Assembly: GCA_037903355.1 (NCBI GenBank)
Contig: JBAJFE010000042.1
Location: forward strand, 2,244,001-2,308,000
Origin: Trichuris trichiura
Taxonomy: Eukaryota; Nematoda; Enoplea; Trichinellida; Trichuridae
Direction: 5' to 3'
DNA: 64,000 nucleotides
In this document: piece after piece, positions 32,664 to 43,501 of the stretch
Layout: each line of letters starts with the position of its first letter
Numbering within the stretch: the stretch's first letter is position 1
Position numbers and translations under genes: made by a program
Notes under the pieces: generated by a model
What the model saw: only the letters and a program-made list of their open reading frames with translations
Told to the model about the DNA's origin: nothing
Database searches by the model: none

Positions 32664-32952
32664 GAAACAATTTCCCATGTCGCTTCGCTGTACTGCGTCC
32701 ACGCCATATAAGAAACTGGTTTCCGCTGGTCAGTCGTTTTTCCTGATCAGACGGATTTCGCTGCTCTCGTTAAGCTATTCAATGCTTGCAGAGACTGACA
32801 TCACGCTTTAGACGCCAGGAACATGCATCTGCAATTTTATTACCTGCTTTTCTAGGCTTACTGTAAGCCCCCTCCATAATCCGAATTTTTCCGTAATCCG
32901 AACTAACCTCCGCCCGACGCGTTTGAGTTATGGAGATTTTACTATATAGTCT

Positions 32953-33134
32953 TGAAAATGTGGTTTCTTCGTACGGGACCGTATGTTTTCATAATGCAAA
33001 TGCTTTATTACGGAATAATTTACGTCTAATGCGTGTTAACTCCGGAGCCAACCGCTGAAGACAGGTCTCGGTCGACCCGAAAGCTCCGGAGTTAACACGC
33101 ATTAAACGGAAATTGTTCCGTAATAAAGCATTTG
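32953..33134. mobile_element. Miniature palindromic PLE-derived element
   Basis: About 180 bp made only of PLE terminal sequence. It has the tail in reverse (TTCTTCGTACGGGACC), then TAATGCGTGTTAACTCCGGAGC, a hammerhead-like core (33052-33089), and the mirror arm GCTCCGGAGTTAACACGC. Flanks TTTTACTATATAGTCT (32937-32952) and TTTTACTGTATAGGTCT (33135-33151) look like an imperfect target duplication, taken from the end of the pogo-type transposon. No coding sequence. Confidence 0.75.
33052..33089 (+). ncRNA. Hammerhead-like core in the miniature PLE-derived element
   Basis: CCG, CTGAAGA, CA, GGTC stem with GACC, CGAAA, GCTCCGGAG, enclosed by long inverted arms. Confidence 0.38.
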
Positions 33135-33151
33135 TTTTACTGTATAGGTCT

Positions 33152-33966
33152 AAAGTAAACTTAGACGAAGATTCCAATGCATACAGGGAACAATGCAATC
33201 AAAAACGTGAATTTTCAAATAGGCATACTGTCTCTTTTCAAATGTTTCACTTCAACAGAAGCGGACGAGGGACAACAATAGTTGATGTCCAAGCAAGCAG
33301 ACCCGTAGGCTTCCTAGTGGCTCTGTGATGACGTCAAAATAAGTGACCAGGTGTTTTTGCCATTTCAGTCTTCTATTGCGCTGAGTATTTTTCTATTTGT
33401 AATAAATGAAATTACGAGGTACCTACATTAACTCTACCTTGCGTAAGGCTTTCTGTCTAACCAACCACTGCTATTTCCAGTGTGCAATAGTTCTGTTTTA
33501 CACTTTATGCGTCATTTCCCCTTTGGAGGTCATTTCTTGTACTGAGTCCGCTCAAACATATTTCGCATGTTATTTCATTACCAGTCGCTTCTTTGCTTCG
33601 GAAATGTTTGCTTTACGAGCAACTTCACAGATCCAATTAAGATTAGTGAAGCGGAGAAACCAGGATGCCACAATTCTGAATTTTTAAAACGACCTCATCT
33701 AACCTGTAGCATGCGCCGTTAGAATCCGTGTTGCCACGTTGCCCATGTTCGACGAGAGAATTAATCCCGTCCTTTAAGTTTAACATTTCCCATTGCGAAG
33801 GCTAAGACACAAGCAATACAAAAAGGTGGGACGTTTGTTTTATCGTATGTTAATATATCTCACTCTGTGATCACACTCATTTTGCATTATTAGCAATTAC
33901 CTTATTTTTTCCAAAGCTTGATTTACAAGTGAAACGAAGCTTTTTTTAAGCGCGTGGAATTTCATA
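33152..33966. other. Region without a recognised gene
   Basis: Contains one TGACGTCA near 33330. A 93-codon plus-strand frame at 33406-33687 has no domain and was not called. Confidence 0.4.
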
Positions 33967-34173
33967 ATGGCTTACGGTAATGGGTCTCGTAGATGTTTAT
34001 TTACTTTGGTGGAACCTTTGGGAAACATTTGTTCTCGTTTTCAGCGCGGAATTAATGGCTCATACCGCTCTAAAGATGGGGACAGACGTTTCCCGAAAGC
34101 TGCAGTTAATGCAACTGTAAAAGGGTTAGGACTGGGATTGCTCATCGCACTGTACTTGACTAACTTTGAATAG
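33967..34173 (+). CDS. Small putative membrane protein, unrecognised
   Basis: 68 codons from ATG to TAG with AATAAA 24 nt after the stop (34197-34202). The basic, Gly/Arg-rich N-terminal half (CSRFQRGINGSYRSKDGDRR) is followed by one hydrophobic segment (VKGLGLGLLIALYLTNF, about 50-67), as in small single-pass proteins of the mitochondrial inner membrane or ER. No family was recognised. Support rests on the start, the very close poly(A) signal and the membrane segment. A chance ORF is possible. Confidence 0.42.
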   Translation: MAYGNGSRRCLFTLVEPLGNICSRFQRGINGSYRSKDGDRRFPKAAVNATVKGLGLGLLIALYLTNFE

Positions 34174-34202
34174 ACATGCTGTACTTGTTGTGGTTGAATA
34201 AA

Positions 34203-34654
34203 CGGTTTTTCTTGCGACCACACAACTAAGCATTAGCGTCCCGGCTAGGCCAAATAATCGGGGAGGCTCTTTACAAGACGAGAATGAAACGAAATTCGTG
34301 ACCTTAAACAAGCGCATAGGAAAGCTTTCTTCACGTTCGGACACGTCACTATCCTCTCTTCTTATACCGTAATCTGATTCGCAAGTTCCACTTCTAGGTT
34401 AGCGAACTATGAGAACGCGGGAGCATGCCACAGCCTTCACAAAACTGTCACGGGCAGCACTTCCGTTAAACATTATGAAACGCTTGACTCGGCGATAAAT
34501 AATCTTAGTTTTTTCTTACATGCATTTTATTCTTATACTTTCTAAGTTTTGGACTTACTAAAGATGTGTCCTTGTTTTTTAGATGTGCAATGCAGACTAA
34601 TGAACGATCTTTCAACTGTTACCACCAACAAGAAGGTAATTCTCATTATTGATC
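34203..34654. other. Region without a recognised gene
   Basis: Between the plus-strand small ORF and the minus-strand gene ending at 34807. No feature recognised. Confidence 0.4.
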
Positions 34655-34660
34655 TTTATT
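34655..34660 (-). terminator. Poly(A) signal of the small minus-strand gene
   Basis: TTTATT on plus is AATAAA on minus, about 147 nt after the stop at 34807. Confidence 0.5.
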
Positions 34661-34806
34661 GAGAGGACGATGAGGCACCAGAAGTATCCTGGAGGCAAAA
34701 CTGTATTTTTTGTAATCAATAAAAAGAGTCTAACACGATCCGGCCACGGAAAGGTATAGACCATTAGATGACGTTTAGTTTTCTACCGGTTGGCATTGTA
34801 CAACAA

Positions 34807-35109
34807 TTAACGACGAGGCCACCTCCGATACAACACGATCGTACGGACACTAAACAAGCAATCAGTTGGAATGCAGAGCTTATCACCAGTCTTAAGTTCG
34901 ACTGAGTCTTTAGCGCGTACTAATAAATTAATCGTTATGCAAAATAATTCATCTTTGTTTAGCGTGTCCAACAATTCAAGCATTCTATAGGGACCGAAAA
35001 CGGTTTGATAACAAATGAAAAGGTCAACCTGCTCACATTCGTTTAGCACAAGCTCAAGTGGTCGGCCTTTCGCAATTATTGTACACAATCTCACGCGAAA
35101 ATGGGGCAT
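34807..35109 (-). CDS. Hypothetical protein downstream of the SUMO protease
   Basis: 100 codons from an ATG, with no intron. It contains VDLFICYQTVFGPYRMLELLDTL and SVELKTGDKLCIPTDCL, a compact mixed alpha/beta-looking composition with no transmembrane segment or signal peptide. No family was recognised. It starts 147 nt after the stop of the SENP-like gene on the same strand. An acceptor-like ACAATAG precedes the ATG by 3 nt, and a poly(A) signal follows. This spacing would suit a downstream operon gene if the organism trans-splices, which is inference. Confidence 0.5.
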   Translation of the reverse strand: MPHFRVRLCTIIAKGRPLELVLNECEQVDLFICYQTVFGPYRMLELLDTLNKDELFCITINLLVRAKDSVELKTGDKLCIPTDCLFSVRTIVLYRRWPRR

Positions 35110-35256
35110 TCCCTATTGTATACGGGTACACGCAAAAGAGAAAAGACTTAATTATTCCATTTTCTGGTAGGCTTTAAAAGTTCAAACAAGTTCATTTGCA
35201 AAATAACAGAATGCAAGAAGCAAAAAAAGACAAAATTGAAAGGCGACAGTAAAAAG

Positions 35257-36664
35257 CTAAGCGGTTGGGAGCTTCAAGACTAAATTCCTGATTTCACTTC
35301 GCTTTCGTTCTATGTCGGCTGGCGGGAACCACTCCCTTAAATCGGAACGACAAAATTCCGACAGCGAAAACTTGTGCCCTTCGGATAAACACTTCAAAAA
35401 CATCTCAGCGTAATGGAGAACGAAGAGTCCGCAATCGGACGAATTCTGTTGCAATGGAACTTTCATGCTTCGAGCTGGAATTGACAAGGAATCAAAGGGT
35501 GGCAGCTCCCTTCCAAGGGGAACCTTTTTTGCCTTCCATTCCGACTCCAACAAGTACCTTAACCTCTGCGCCGTAATTGAAGAGTGAGTTGAAGTGCCAA
35601 ACGAGTCGAACATAAGTATACACGATTTGCGGTCAGGAAACAATCGCAATCCGCACTGCAGGTCGAGCCAGTCCGGATAACATATGATCACCAGTATCCA
35701 ATGGAAGGATAACGACAACGGAAACAACACGAAATCTTTGCTGAACAAATCAACATTTTTCGTGAACGGCTCGAACGTTTTGTAAGGGTCACGAATGGCG
35801 TTTTCACTTCCGCAAGCCCGTCTATGAAAGCACTGCACAGCAGAGGAAGCTAAGGATGACAGACAGAAAATACGTTTTGAAAAATGGTTCTCCATAAAAG
35901 TTTCAAGAAGATGTTCCATGTAAAAATCAACTATTACGTCGTTGAGCCAATTGCCATCGTCTAGACAAGCTATGTCACAAGCTTTGATATCTATCACTCC
36001 GTAACATGAATAACGTGACGAATATCGTCTTGTCGTCCGATCCTCTTTTCTTAACGGTTCAGAATTGTCTACCGGTACGTGATCATTCGGTGCACTTTTA
36101 TCTGGCTGACAAACATTGCTTTGAATTACTGGATATGTCACGACGGGACGTTTCACAGGCACTTCTTTTTCTTCGCAAATTTCGAAATCATCCACTGACG
36201 AACGGTCATTAGCAGCGTTTGTCAATAATACATCTTCGTCAGCACTTTCAGTTTCTGAGTTTTTCGCCAGCCACTGCTCGCGAATAGCATCTCGCAATGA
36301 CAGGAGAGTGTTTCTTAAAAAGAAAATTACGTTACGGAAATAACACTAAGGAATTGTAGTAAAACGTTGTGAGACCATGTAGAAGCGGTAGCAATAAGAA
36401 CGTTCAATTTCTCTTGCACAACAGATACAGTCGGCAAATGAGGTACGATTACTTTACTAGACAGCACCAGAATGAATCACCGTGTACGAGATGCTGAAGT
36501 TATTCGGTATACATTCACTATATCCCAATGTGAGGGTAAGATATTCAAATTAGTTTCGATTAAGCTTAAGCTGCACACTGCATTCCAGAATCAAACGCTT
36601 ACCCAAGAGAATACCTAATGCAGAGGTAATCCTTTGGGTCACGTATCATCCCACTGTCCCGTAA
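35257..36664 (-). CDS. SENP6/7 (Ulp2)-type SUMO protease, 5' end incomplete
   Basis: The large last exon, 35257-36313, encodes the C48 cysteine protease domain: CLDDGNWLNDVIVDFYMEH, the catalytic His in SFHWILVIICYPDW, Asp in ILMFDSFG, Gln/Cys in VPLQQNSSDCGLFVLHYAE, and the end WFPPADIERKRSEIRNLVLKL. These match the SENP6/SENP7/Ulp2 branch, which trims poly-SUMO chains in the nucleus, better than SENP1/2/8. It lacks the long inserts inside the catalytic domain of vertebrate SENP6. An upstream exon, 36603-36664 (LRDSGMIRDPKDYLCIRYSL), joins in phase across a 289-nt intron with GTAAGC donor and TTTTTAAG acceptor. This exon is less certain, and earlier exons and the start were not found. Confidence 0.85.
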
Positions 36665-38148
36665 CTGCTCTTCGGCAAGTCAATGAATGACAGATGCCGT
36701 AAGTACCGCAGCGAATGGAAGTCTGTTTATTGATTCATCCTCTGAGCTTCTTCCACCTTTAGCGTGCTACCGTTCAAGCTCAGACGCCGAAAAGCGATAA
36801 GCCTTACCGAAAAGCAGAACGCCCTCTCTTCTACTGATTAGGAAAAGGATTTGCTGCTACTGAATCTAGCACGATTATGTTTGCTCAACAATAAGAATTG
36901 CAACGAGAAATTTGCAAATATCAGACTCTATAAAAGGTAATACTAACAAGTTTCACAACAATAAGCTTGGAACCGCTACTACAAAGTAGAAGCGACACTT
37001 GAAGTCTCGTCTGGTGACCATGATGCTTAAACATTAAATTCTTTCGAGAAAACTTTCATCTTTTCCACAGAGGCAATGAAGTCCTTCAAAAGAAACAGAA
37101 GGAAAACAAGTATACTTTTTCGTAAGCCTTATATGCTTTCTATAACTCGTGCTTTCGCTTATTTGTAGCTTTTTGACAAAGTTATTTCTCGCGTTATTAG
37201 AACCGACTAGACGGACCCGCAAATAAAGTAAACAGCTGGAAATACAATCAGTTATTTGTAAAATCGGAAAAGCCTGGAAGCGAACAGCACGCTTTAAGCG
37301 AGTAGTGATAGATACACCTGTGTGCATTGTTTGACGCTCCTTAAAATGTACGTTTCACCTGTAGACACAATTGTGCATGCTGACCCTAAGGTCACAGTTT
37401 AATTCTGGCATCAAGCGTAGTATGAACAAAATATTTTTTAAAATATATTTATTAGGCAAGACATTTTAATAGATAAATAATGATTTCTTTACCCTATTTG
37501 TTTTTGTAAGTTACGAAGATTTTTAACAGGACAATGCCTTCACCTGAAAACCCTTTTACCGTAAGACAATACCACTTCTCAGCTTCGCGTTGCGAAACTT
37601 ACATCGATAGATTTTTTTTCTAAGCTAGACAAACCAAAAGGCCTTTTCTAAGAGTGCACAATTACGCGGGTGTTAGTTCACCTAGTGAACAGGTAAGACT
37701 TACGAAGAGAAAGGCAATACATTCTCTAAGTGAGGAAAAACTAATACAGCTCCGTCTAAGTACGCACAACAAAATGTAATTTCACGACATTTTAAGCATA
37801 CGAAAACTTTAACCTTAAGATTTAGCACCCACCGTACAACCGAGCACAAAAAAGCAAGACGCGTTATAGAAAACACGATGCAAAGGCTTGCAATGTTCTT
37901 ATGATAAATTCTTCAAAACAACACGGTGAAACAAAAGCAACGATCAATATTGTGAAACAAAAGCTCTGTATGGACCTTATACCGACTATCGAATACCCAA
38001 AGAGTGGAAGATAGAGTTGTGTGGTAAAAACAGAAAAACGAATCTTTCGAACTTCAACCCAACATCATAGATGATACATGCACTTGTGTTAACTTACTTC
38101 TGCATTATCAGGCTAAGATCAAAAGAGATCTTGTAGGAGCTTCACGGC

Positions 38149-39371
38149 GTGTTGGGTTCTTTCGACGCAAGTTTTGCAGACTTACAGATCCTTGCAAAAC
38201 TTGCAGGTCTTCAAACGAACTTCTTTGTTCCGCGTACCATTAAAGCAGACAAGTTGAGCAGCAAATCCAGCCAACGTGGCCAAATTCAATTCCCCAAGCA
38301 CATTGAAAGGTCTCAACGTGCTGCGCTTGCTGGTAAGATAAATTCGTATTAAGTTATATCGACATCCAAAAGAAAGTAAGCATCGCTTAAAAACGACACT
38401 GCATACTAAAAAATGTAGCAAGCTGACAGTTCAAGTGAGTTTAAACTCGGCGTATATGCGCGCGACCATTTTGGTCTTTAAGGTCGAATATCTTGACAAA
38501 AAGGAACATCACACAATTACACGTGACAAAAGAAATGCGTGCAAAAATGGATTTAAATTGGACTTAGAAGGCAACAAGCTCACGGGGTGGCAAAACAACG
38601 CAGCAAAACAGTTGCTTCCGCGACTACGACGTTAACGAACTTACGGTCAATAAAGAATTCAGATAAAAGAACTTACAGCAAATCAAAGAAACTCAAGTAC
38701 GAATGGAAATTTCTTATATTATTCGAAATAATGCGACGAAGGCGAGATTAAGCAATGAATGATAGCGGAAAATTTTTTCCGCTATCAATTAAAAACAAAA
38801 TTCGTTAAAATTAGCCGTTTATTCGAACGACTTTTACTTAGTGGGAAAGCTAGAAATCAAACTTGAAAACATTAAACCTTACTGGAGCAGGCATGGCATA
38901 AAAAGCATGCGAAGAAAAAATTTTCATCTAAAACCGATTAAAACGGAGCGAGAATCCCTAACGCGTCCTTAGGATTAATTATTTGGGATGATCAAGTACA
39001 AGAAGAATTGGCTGCCGCTTCTATTGCTCGTTTCATATTTTGCCCAGCTTTTGTTGACTTTTTTGAAAAGTGGAGTAATAGTCACACGTGATTAATATCA
39101 AGTTAGTGTGACTAGTGATCGGCTGAATTGCTCAACAGATTGGCGGTACTGTAACAAGAAATGGATTTGTCTACGGGTTCGCTTACTGAAAATGTCTCCC
39201 GTTGCATTTCAGATTTCTTTCTAAAATTCCTTTACAATTGCAGCCGATAGTCGTTCTACCTCGCCTTCATCTGGACAAAGGTCGCTCTCCAAGCAGGGAC
39301 AACGCATGAAACCTCCAATGCAACAAACGGCCAACTTGGCGTTAGTTGACCATCAAAAAGCGTACAGATAA
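38149..39371 (+). CDS. Possible two-exon gene fragment, unrecognised
   Basis: A frame through 38149-38332 (TIKADKLSSKSSQRG, FPKHIERSQRAAL) ends at a good donor G|GTAAGA. A frame 39244-39371 opens after TTGCAG and stops at TAA (DSRSTSPSSGQRSLSKQGQR, ending LVDHQKAYR). The two fit in phase (GCT G + CC). The Ser/Lys/Gln-rich composition suggests a disordered tail. No domain was recognised, the start is unknown, and the 911-nt intron is longer than most here. Weak. Confidence 0.28.
38761..38786. repeat. 12-bp hairpin
   Basis: GATAGCGGAAAA, TT, TTTTCCGCTATC: perfect arms with a 2-nt spacer. Function unknown. Confidence 0.85.
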
Positions 39372-41388
39372 ACTTTTCAACTGTGCCCAACAGAAACAAA
39401 CCTAAGGACATAACGAGACAGTTTCGGAAGCTCATTTCCGCGCACTTTGAAAACATGGGTAGCTCCACTGGTACAAAGTAGAAAAGGCTTTTAACAAAAT
39501 TTAAAAATCGTTCACTTTTTTCTTAAAATTAAAACCGTATATTTAAGTCGTAGTTTTGGCCTGTCTGCCATAGAACGAAATCTTGCCTTTTAACAAATAC
39601 TTAATTTCGAACCAAGCTCATGGCCGCACTTAACCAAGTTGCAAAACAGCTTGGCTTTGGGCACAAAAACGTTTTCTTGATACCACCTCGAAATAGGACC
39701 CTTTTGTTGCAAAATATTTTATTGGTTTCACTTAAGTTTTGACTGTTTTTCTTTTATATGTTACGCCCATTTTCTATGCTGCATGCAGTAGATCTCAGCA
39801 ATATGCAATAAGGAACTCTCTCGCATACGCAAAACAGATGACAACTCAACCGTTTATTCATAAATTACTGTACTAAGCGTATGATAAATACGCTCAGGTA
39901 ACAAAACAAACAACGAATTTCCTTAATGGTTATAACAAGGTCCATTATCACTACTTCACAAAATCCTATGCTTTTTTGGTTTGCCTGTAAACAGAGAAAC
40001 ATATTCTCATCTTGAAAACTGGCTTTTGCTATGGATTTAATCCGTCATCTTAGGTTCGACCATTCCTTGTCTTTTCTTTTTGGGTTATTCTGCAGTTTTC
40101 ACTCTCATGAACGACTACTGCGAGTCGCAGGGTGCTCCTCCTTCCATGTCCAGGCAGAAAGGAAAGGCAAACAATCATGTTTTTCAACAGGGCGAATTCT
40201 GACAATTCGGGTGATACAGATTCTTAGCGTTTTTGCAGCCTTGCATGCTTTCTAATTGAGCCATATAGACGACAAGTCACATCACTGGACTGATTGCGTC
40301 ACATACCATAGTGTGACAGTCGCAATAAGTGCACCTCTCACATACAGGAGATGAAAATTGACAAAATGCTATAGTGTAGCAAGTTTGTCATGTTACTACA
40401 GTGAATCCACGTTGCCTAAGCGTAAACCAAAACTGAAGATAACTTCATAGTGCCATCCAATCCTACGTTACGCAAGTCACTGAAACGAATGTATACTTCG
40501 GTCTCATTTTGCGTTTAGGTTTACCCAGCGTACGCTTACTAGTAGTTAAGTCAGAAGGTTTGGCTAATGCGATGCTCGTCAAATTGCAGCAACTTATGGT
40601 CCAAGAGAAGAATACAGTAACCTCCGGTGCAGGACAACGGAGGTATTAACGTCGACCGCTTTAATCAGATCAGCGCTGCGTTGCAACGCATTGAGATCAA
40701 TGGCGCTACATGATGCATTGTTTAAGTGACTCAGTTGGAAGAAAAGGCATTTTTCTTCGAGTTGTACCTGCAAATCTTTCTAGGTGCCCTGATGTGCCTT
40801 CGTCTTGGTCGATCGTCTCCAATTGGAAAGGTTCTGTACCATTTTCGACACGATGTTTTTGTCACGATTTCATCACTAAAAATGTCGCTCAAAATTCTTG
40901 CGGCACTTTCTCTGCTATTTTTCCGCGGATAAATAACAAATGTGCGAGTATTATCGTTTTACGAACATCCGCCTTACAAAATTTGGCTTTTTGGAAAAAG
41001 AATTTGTATCCGTTGTTGTTTTAGGAACAAAATACGCAGAAAAATCTCCGATTTAAGAAAATGGAAAAATGGAGTTTGGAGAAACATTTGTCCCTAAGCA
41101 GCAAATGATTTTGAACGATTCGCTCAATTACCAATAAATTGGCCAACAGCAAACTCAGCAGATGAAGAAAGGTTAGTAAGAGCTAACGTAGACGATGATG
41201 ACAAGGTTTTGCTATCCCATGACTGGAGACTGACAGGTGGGAAACCCATGCAAATGCAACAGGAGAGGTTTTGAGTTGTTCCAGTGGGAGACAGAAAGTT
41301 AGCATTGATCTCAGTAACCTACCAGTTGCCTTAGGGTTACAAAATTATTTTTCGAAGTGAGTCAGAGGATGAAGAAAGACGTACCGTT

Positions 41389-41460
41389 GGTTCCATGGTG
41401 TAACGGCTAGCACTCTGGACTCTGAATCCAGCAATCCGAGTTCGAATCTCGGTGGAACCT
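41389..41460 (+). tRNA. trnQ-CUG: tRNA-Gln (anticodon CTG)
   Basis: 72 nt. The acceptor stem GGTTCCA/TGGAACC closes the cloverleaf with discriminator T. The anticodon arm is CTGGA-CTCTGAA-TCCAG, so positions 34-36 are CTG, which reads CAG (Gln). The T arm has CCGAG-TTCGAAT-CTCGG, and the internal B box GAGTTCGAATC is intact. The D arm is the short type usual for eukaryotic tRNA-Gln. There is no intron and no encoded CCA. A T5 run at 41464-41468 serves as pol III terminator. It stands alone between unassigned regions. Confidence 0.97.
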
Positions 41461-41463
41461 TAC

Positions 41464-41468
41464 TTTTT
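41464..41468 (+). terminator. Pol III terminator of tRNA-Gln
   Basis: TTTTT begins 4 nt after the tRNA 3' end. Confidence 0.8.
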
Positions 41469-43501
41469 GTGCTTTGTTTCAAAAATGTTACTAATAAGTC
41501 AGAAATTGAATGCTAAATGGCGAAACATGTGCTACAGAGGTTATCGTTTTCAGTGCGTGCATGTGCAAGTCTCTTATAGAAAGCAAACTACTGTAAAAAT
41601 CATGTCTGCTGAAGTTAGGTAGTTCTGCTGATGAGTCTTGTACTATACACATATCTAGATTGTTAAACTGGATTTCTGAACTAAAAATGGCTCCCCACTT
41701 GAGCACAACATCCGAATCTGTATAGCACTGGTTTCTGCCATAGAAAACTGGCGGCATTCAGCTGTTCTAATAAATAAGTCTTCATAAATTACTTAAAAGT
41801 TAAATTAGCTTATAAAACTAAGCTTTATTAAAACGAAGATAACAAAACAATTTTTCTGAATTACACCCCGCAATGTGCAGTACGATAGCTGAATGCAGGT
41901 CACCTGGCAGAAAAATCAGATTTTTACCATCAGAACCCCAGCGGCTGTTTGCGCGGCAATACCAAAGAGTAATGCGCTATTGCTATTGCAGTTATTGACC
42001 CAAACCTTATGTTTAGGCTTAGGCTAAGGCAGGAGAAAATGGCTGGCAAACCTACAGTATGATAGTAGAGGGACTCGTGAAACTGCCGCAGGAGCTCTGA
42101 TGGTAAAGATTCGGAAAATCTAATTTCTTCTCGTCACGACGAACGCACCAGCTAATCGTAAGCCCAAAATAAATTTCTATTTGATCAACAGAAGACCCGA
42201 GAGCCAACTTCTATCGGACTAGTCATTGCACATTGTGGCGGCGAGAAGGAAATAGTCTTGTGGTGGGCTACTGTTGCCCAAAGAAGAATTCATTTTTGGC
42301 TCACGCTTCGATGTTGTAGGCACAAAAAATTTTATTAGCTAATTGCAGTTTTCTTTTTTTCGAAAGGTGGGCTTTTTTGATTGTGCTACTTTAAGGAAGC
42401 AAAGACTTTTACCAGCCAGAATTACGCTTGTGAAATGATCGATGTTTCTGCGGATTATGGCAACGCGGCAAGGAGCCATCATGTCGCCCTACTTCGTGGA
42501 TAAAGAACTGTGATAGAAGGACACGCAATATCATTTGAAGGAACGATGCATGTATATTTGATTTTCAAGTTCTTTTTTCCTATCAGCGCCAAACCCGCAT
42601 TATCGCCAGTAATCAAATTACGTTTAAGTGCAGGATGGCGTCACTGATTTCTAGTGACGTCAGCATCAACGTTTGATTTTAATAATAAATAATCTTATTG
42701 TCCCTATCTCATGGCCAGCTAATTTTCTCTCCCGCCAACTACGCAGTTCTGCCCCAAAAAACGAACCGCTAAACACGCGCCTACGCATGTGATGAATTCG
42801 TCGCGCTTCTTCGTGACACCTTTAGCTGACGCCAAGGATGCGTCGCTCTCGTGAGTAAAAATATTTCGAAGTGTACGATGCAGCGTCGTCAACAAAAAAC
42901 AAATCTTATAGAATGCGTCTTAAAATTAAAGTTGCTTAAAGTTGAAGCCGCTCTGCACAAGCAAAGTGAGTTAACATTCTCTAACGGGGAACAACGGGAT
43001 GGAGCACTGCTTGCGTTTGATGGAGAAGGGAACTGCAGACATGTAAGCCATAAGGCTACAAGTGTACGCGAGTATTAGCTATTGTTCCGTACGCGCAGAG
43101 TAAAATGGAACGGGGAATCCTCTTTTCCAGGAGCGATTTAGGGCAACGTTGAGGAAGTGACATAGCGATACGTTCTTTGTGAACCTAATTTTCCCTTCTG
43201 GGTTACTGTAGCTTTGGCCTGATAGGAAAACAGTCTGACTTTCGTACAAAGCACGTCCAGCCAGCAAATTTAGCATGGCAAAAATGGCCCTTAAGAGCCT
43301 CTCCAAAGTTAGGCAGCTGATAAAATAGTTTACTGTACAATGTAATAAGAAACGTTGGAAGGCTTCGGAGTACAGTTCACAGGGAACCCCGATGTGACAG
43401 AAATTTGCATCTACTCATTCTAGTAACCTGTACTGCCATACAAAACAAGCGGAGGCGTTGACCGGGCGAATGCAGCAAAAAAAATTGATAATACGCGAAG
43501 G
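41469..43501. other. Region without a recognised gene
   Basis: Contains a MITE copy (41998-42064) and one TGACGTCA near 42655. The formin 3' region begins at the right end. Short frames near 42851-43306 have no domain. Confidence 0.4.
41998..42064 (-). repeat. Dispersed MITE copy, reversed
   Basis: Minus strand reads CATACTGTAGGTTTGCCAGC, CATTTTCTCCTGCC, TTAGCCTAAGCCTAAACAT, AAGGTTTGGG, matching the copy at 6541-6640 over its left half. Confidence 0.65.

Larger units (their letters stand above)
29795..32944. mobile_element. Pogo-type non-autonomous DNA transposon, copy 2, interrupted by PLE-C
   Basis: The left end CAGTAAGACCTCCTTAATCCG and right end (reverse complement CTCCATAACTCAAA-type, finishing ATTTTACTATA) are imperfect TIRs. 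Left part 29795-30217 and right part 32651-32944 match the uninterrupted copy at 56791-57474 almost throughout (shared GAACAATAGAATGACCGTAT and CGGCAACGGCTATAA on the left, GAAACTGGTTTC and AACATGCATCT on the right). About 0.7 kb without the insertion. No transposase frame. Confidence 0.85.
36665..41388. other. Region without a firmly recognised gene
   Basis: One weak two-exon candidate at 38149-39371 and a 12-bp hairpin at 38761-38786. Near 40580-40710 short plus-strand frames follow acceptor-like sites, but no domain could be recognised. Any missing 5' exons of the SENP-like gene would lie at the left end. Confidence 0.4.

Noticed and set aside
35257..36297. SENP-like ORF starting at 36297
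   Set aside because: The first codon there is TTG, not ATG. The exon extends to a splice acceptor at 36314, so this is not the true start.
40560..40710. Short open frames after acceptor-like sites (for example VDRFNQISAALQRIEING)
   Set aside because: Two or three frames are open at once over about 100 nt and no upstream exon could be joined, so evidence is insufficient.
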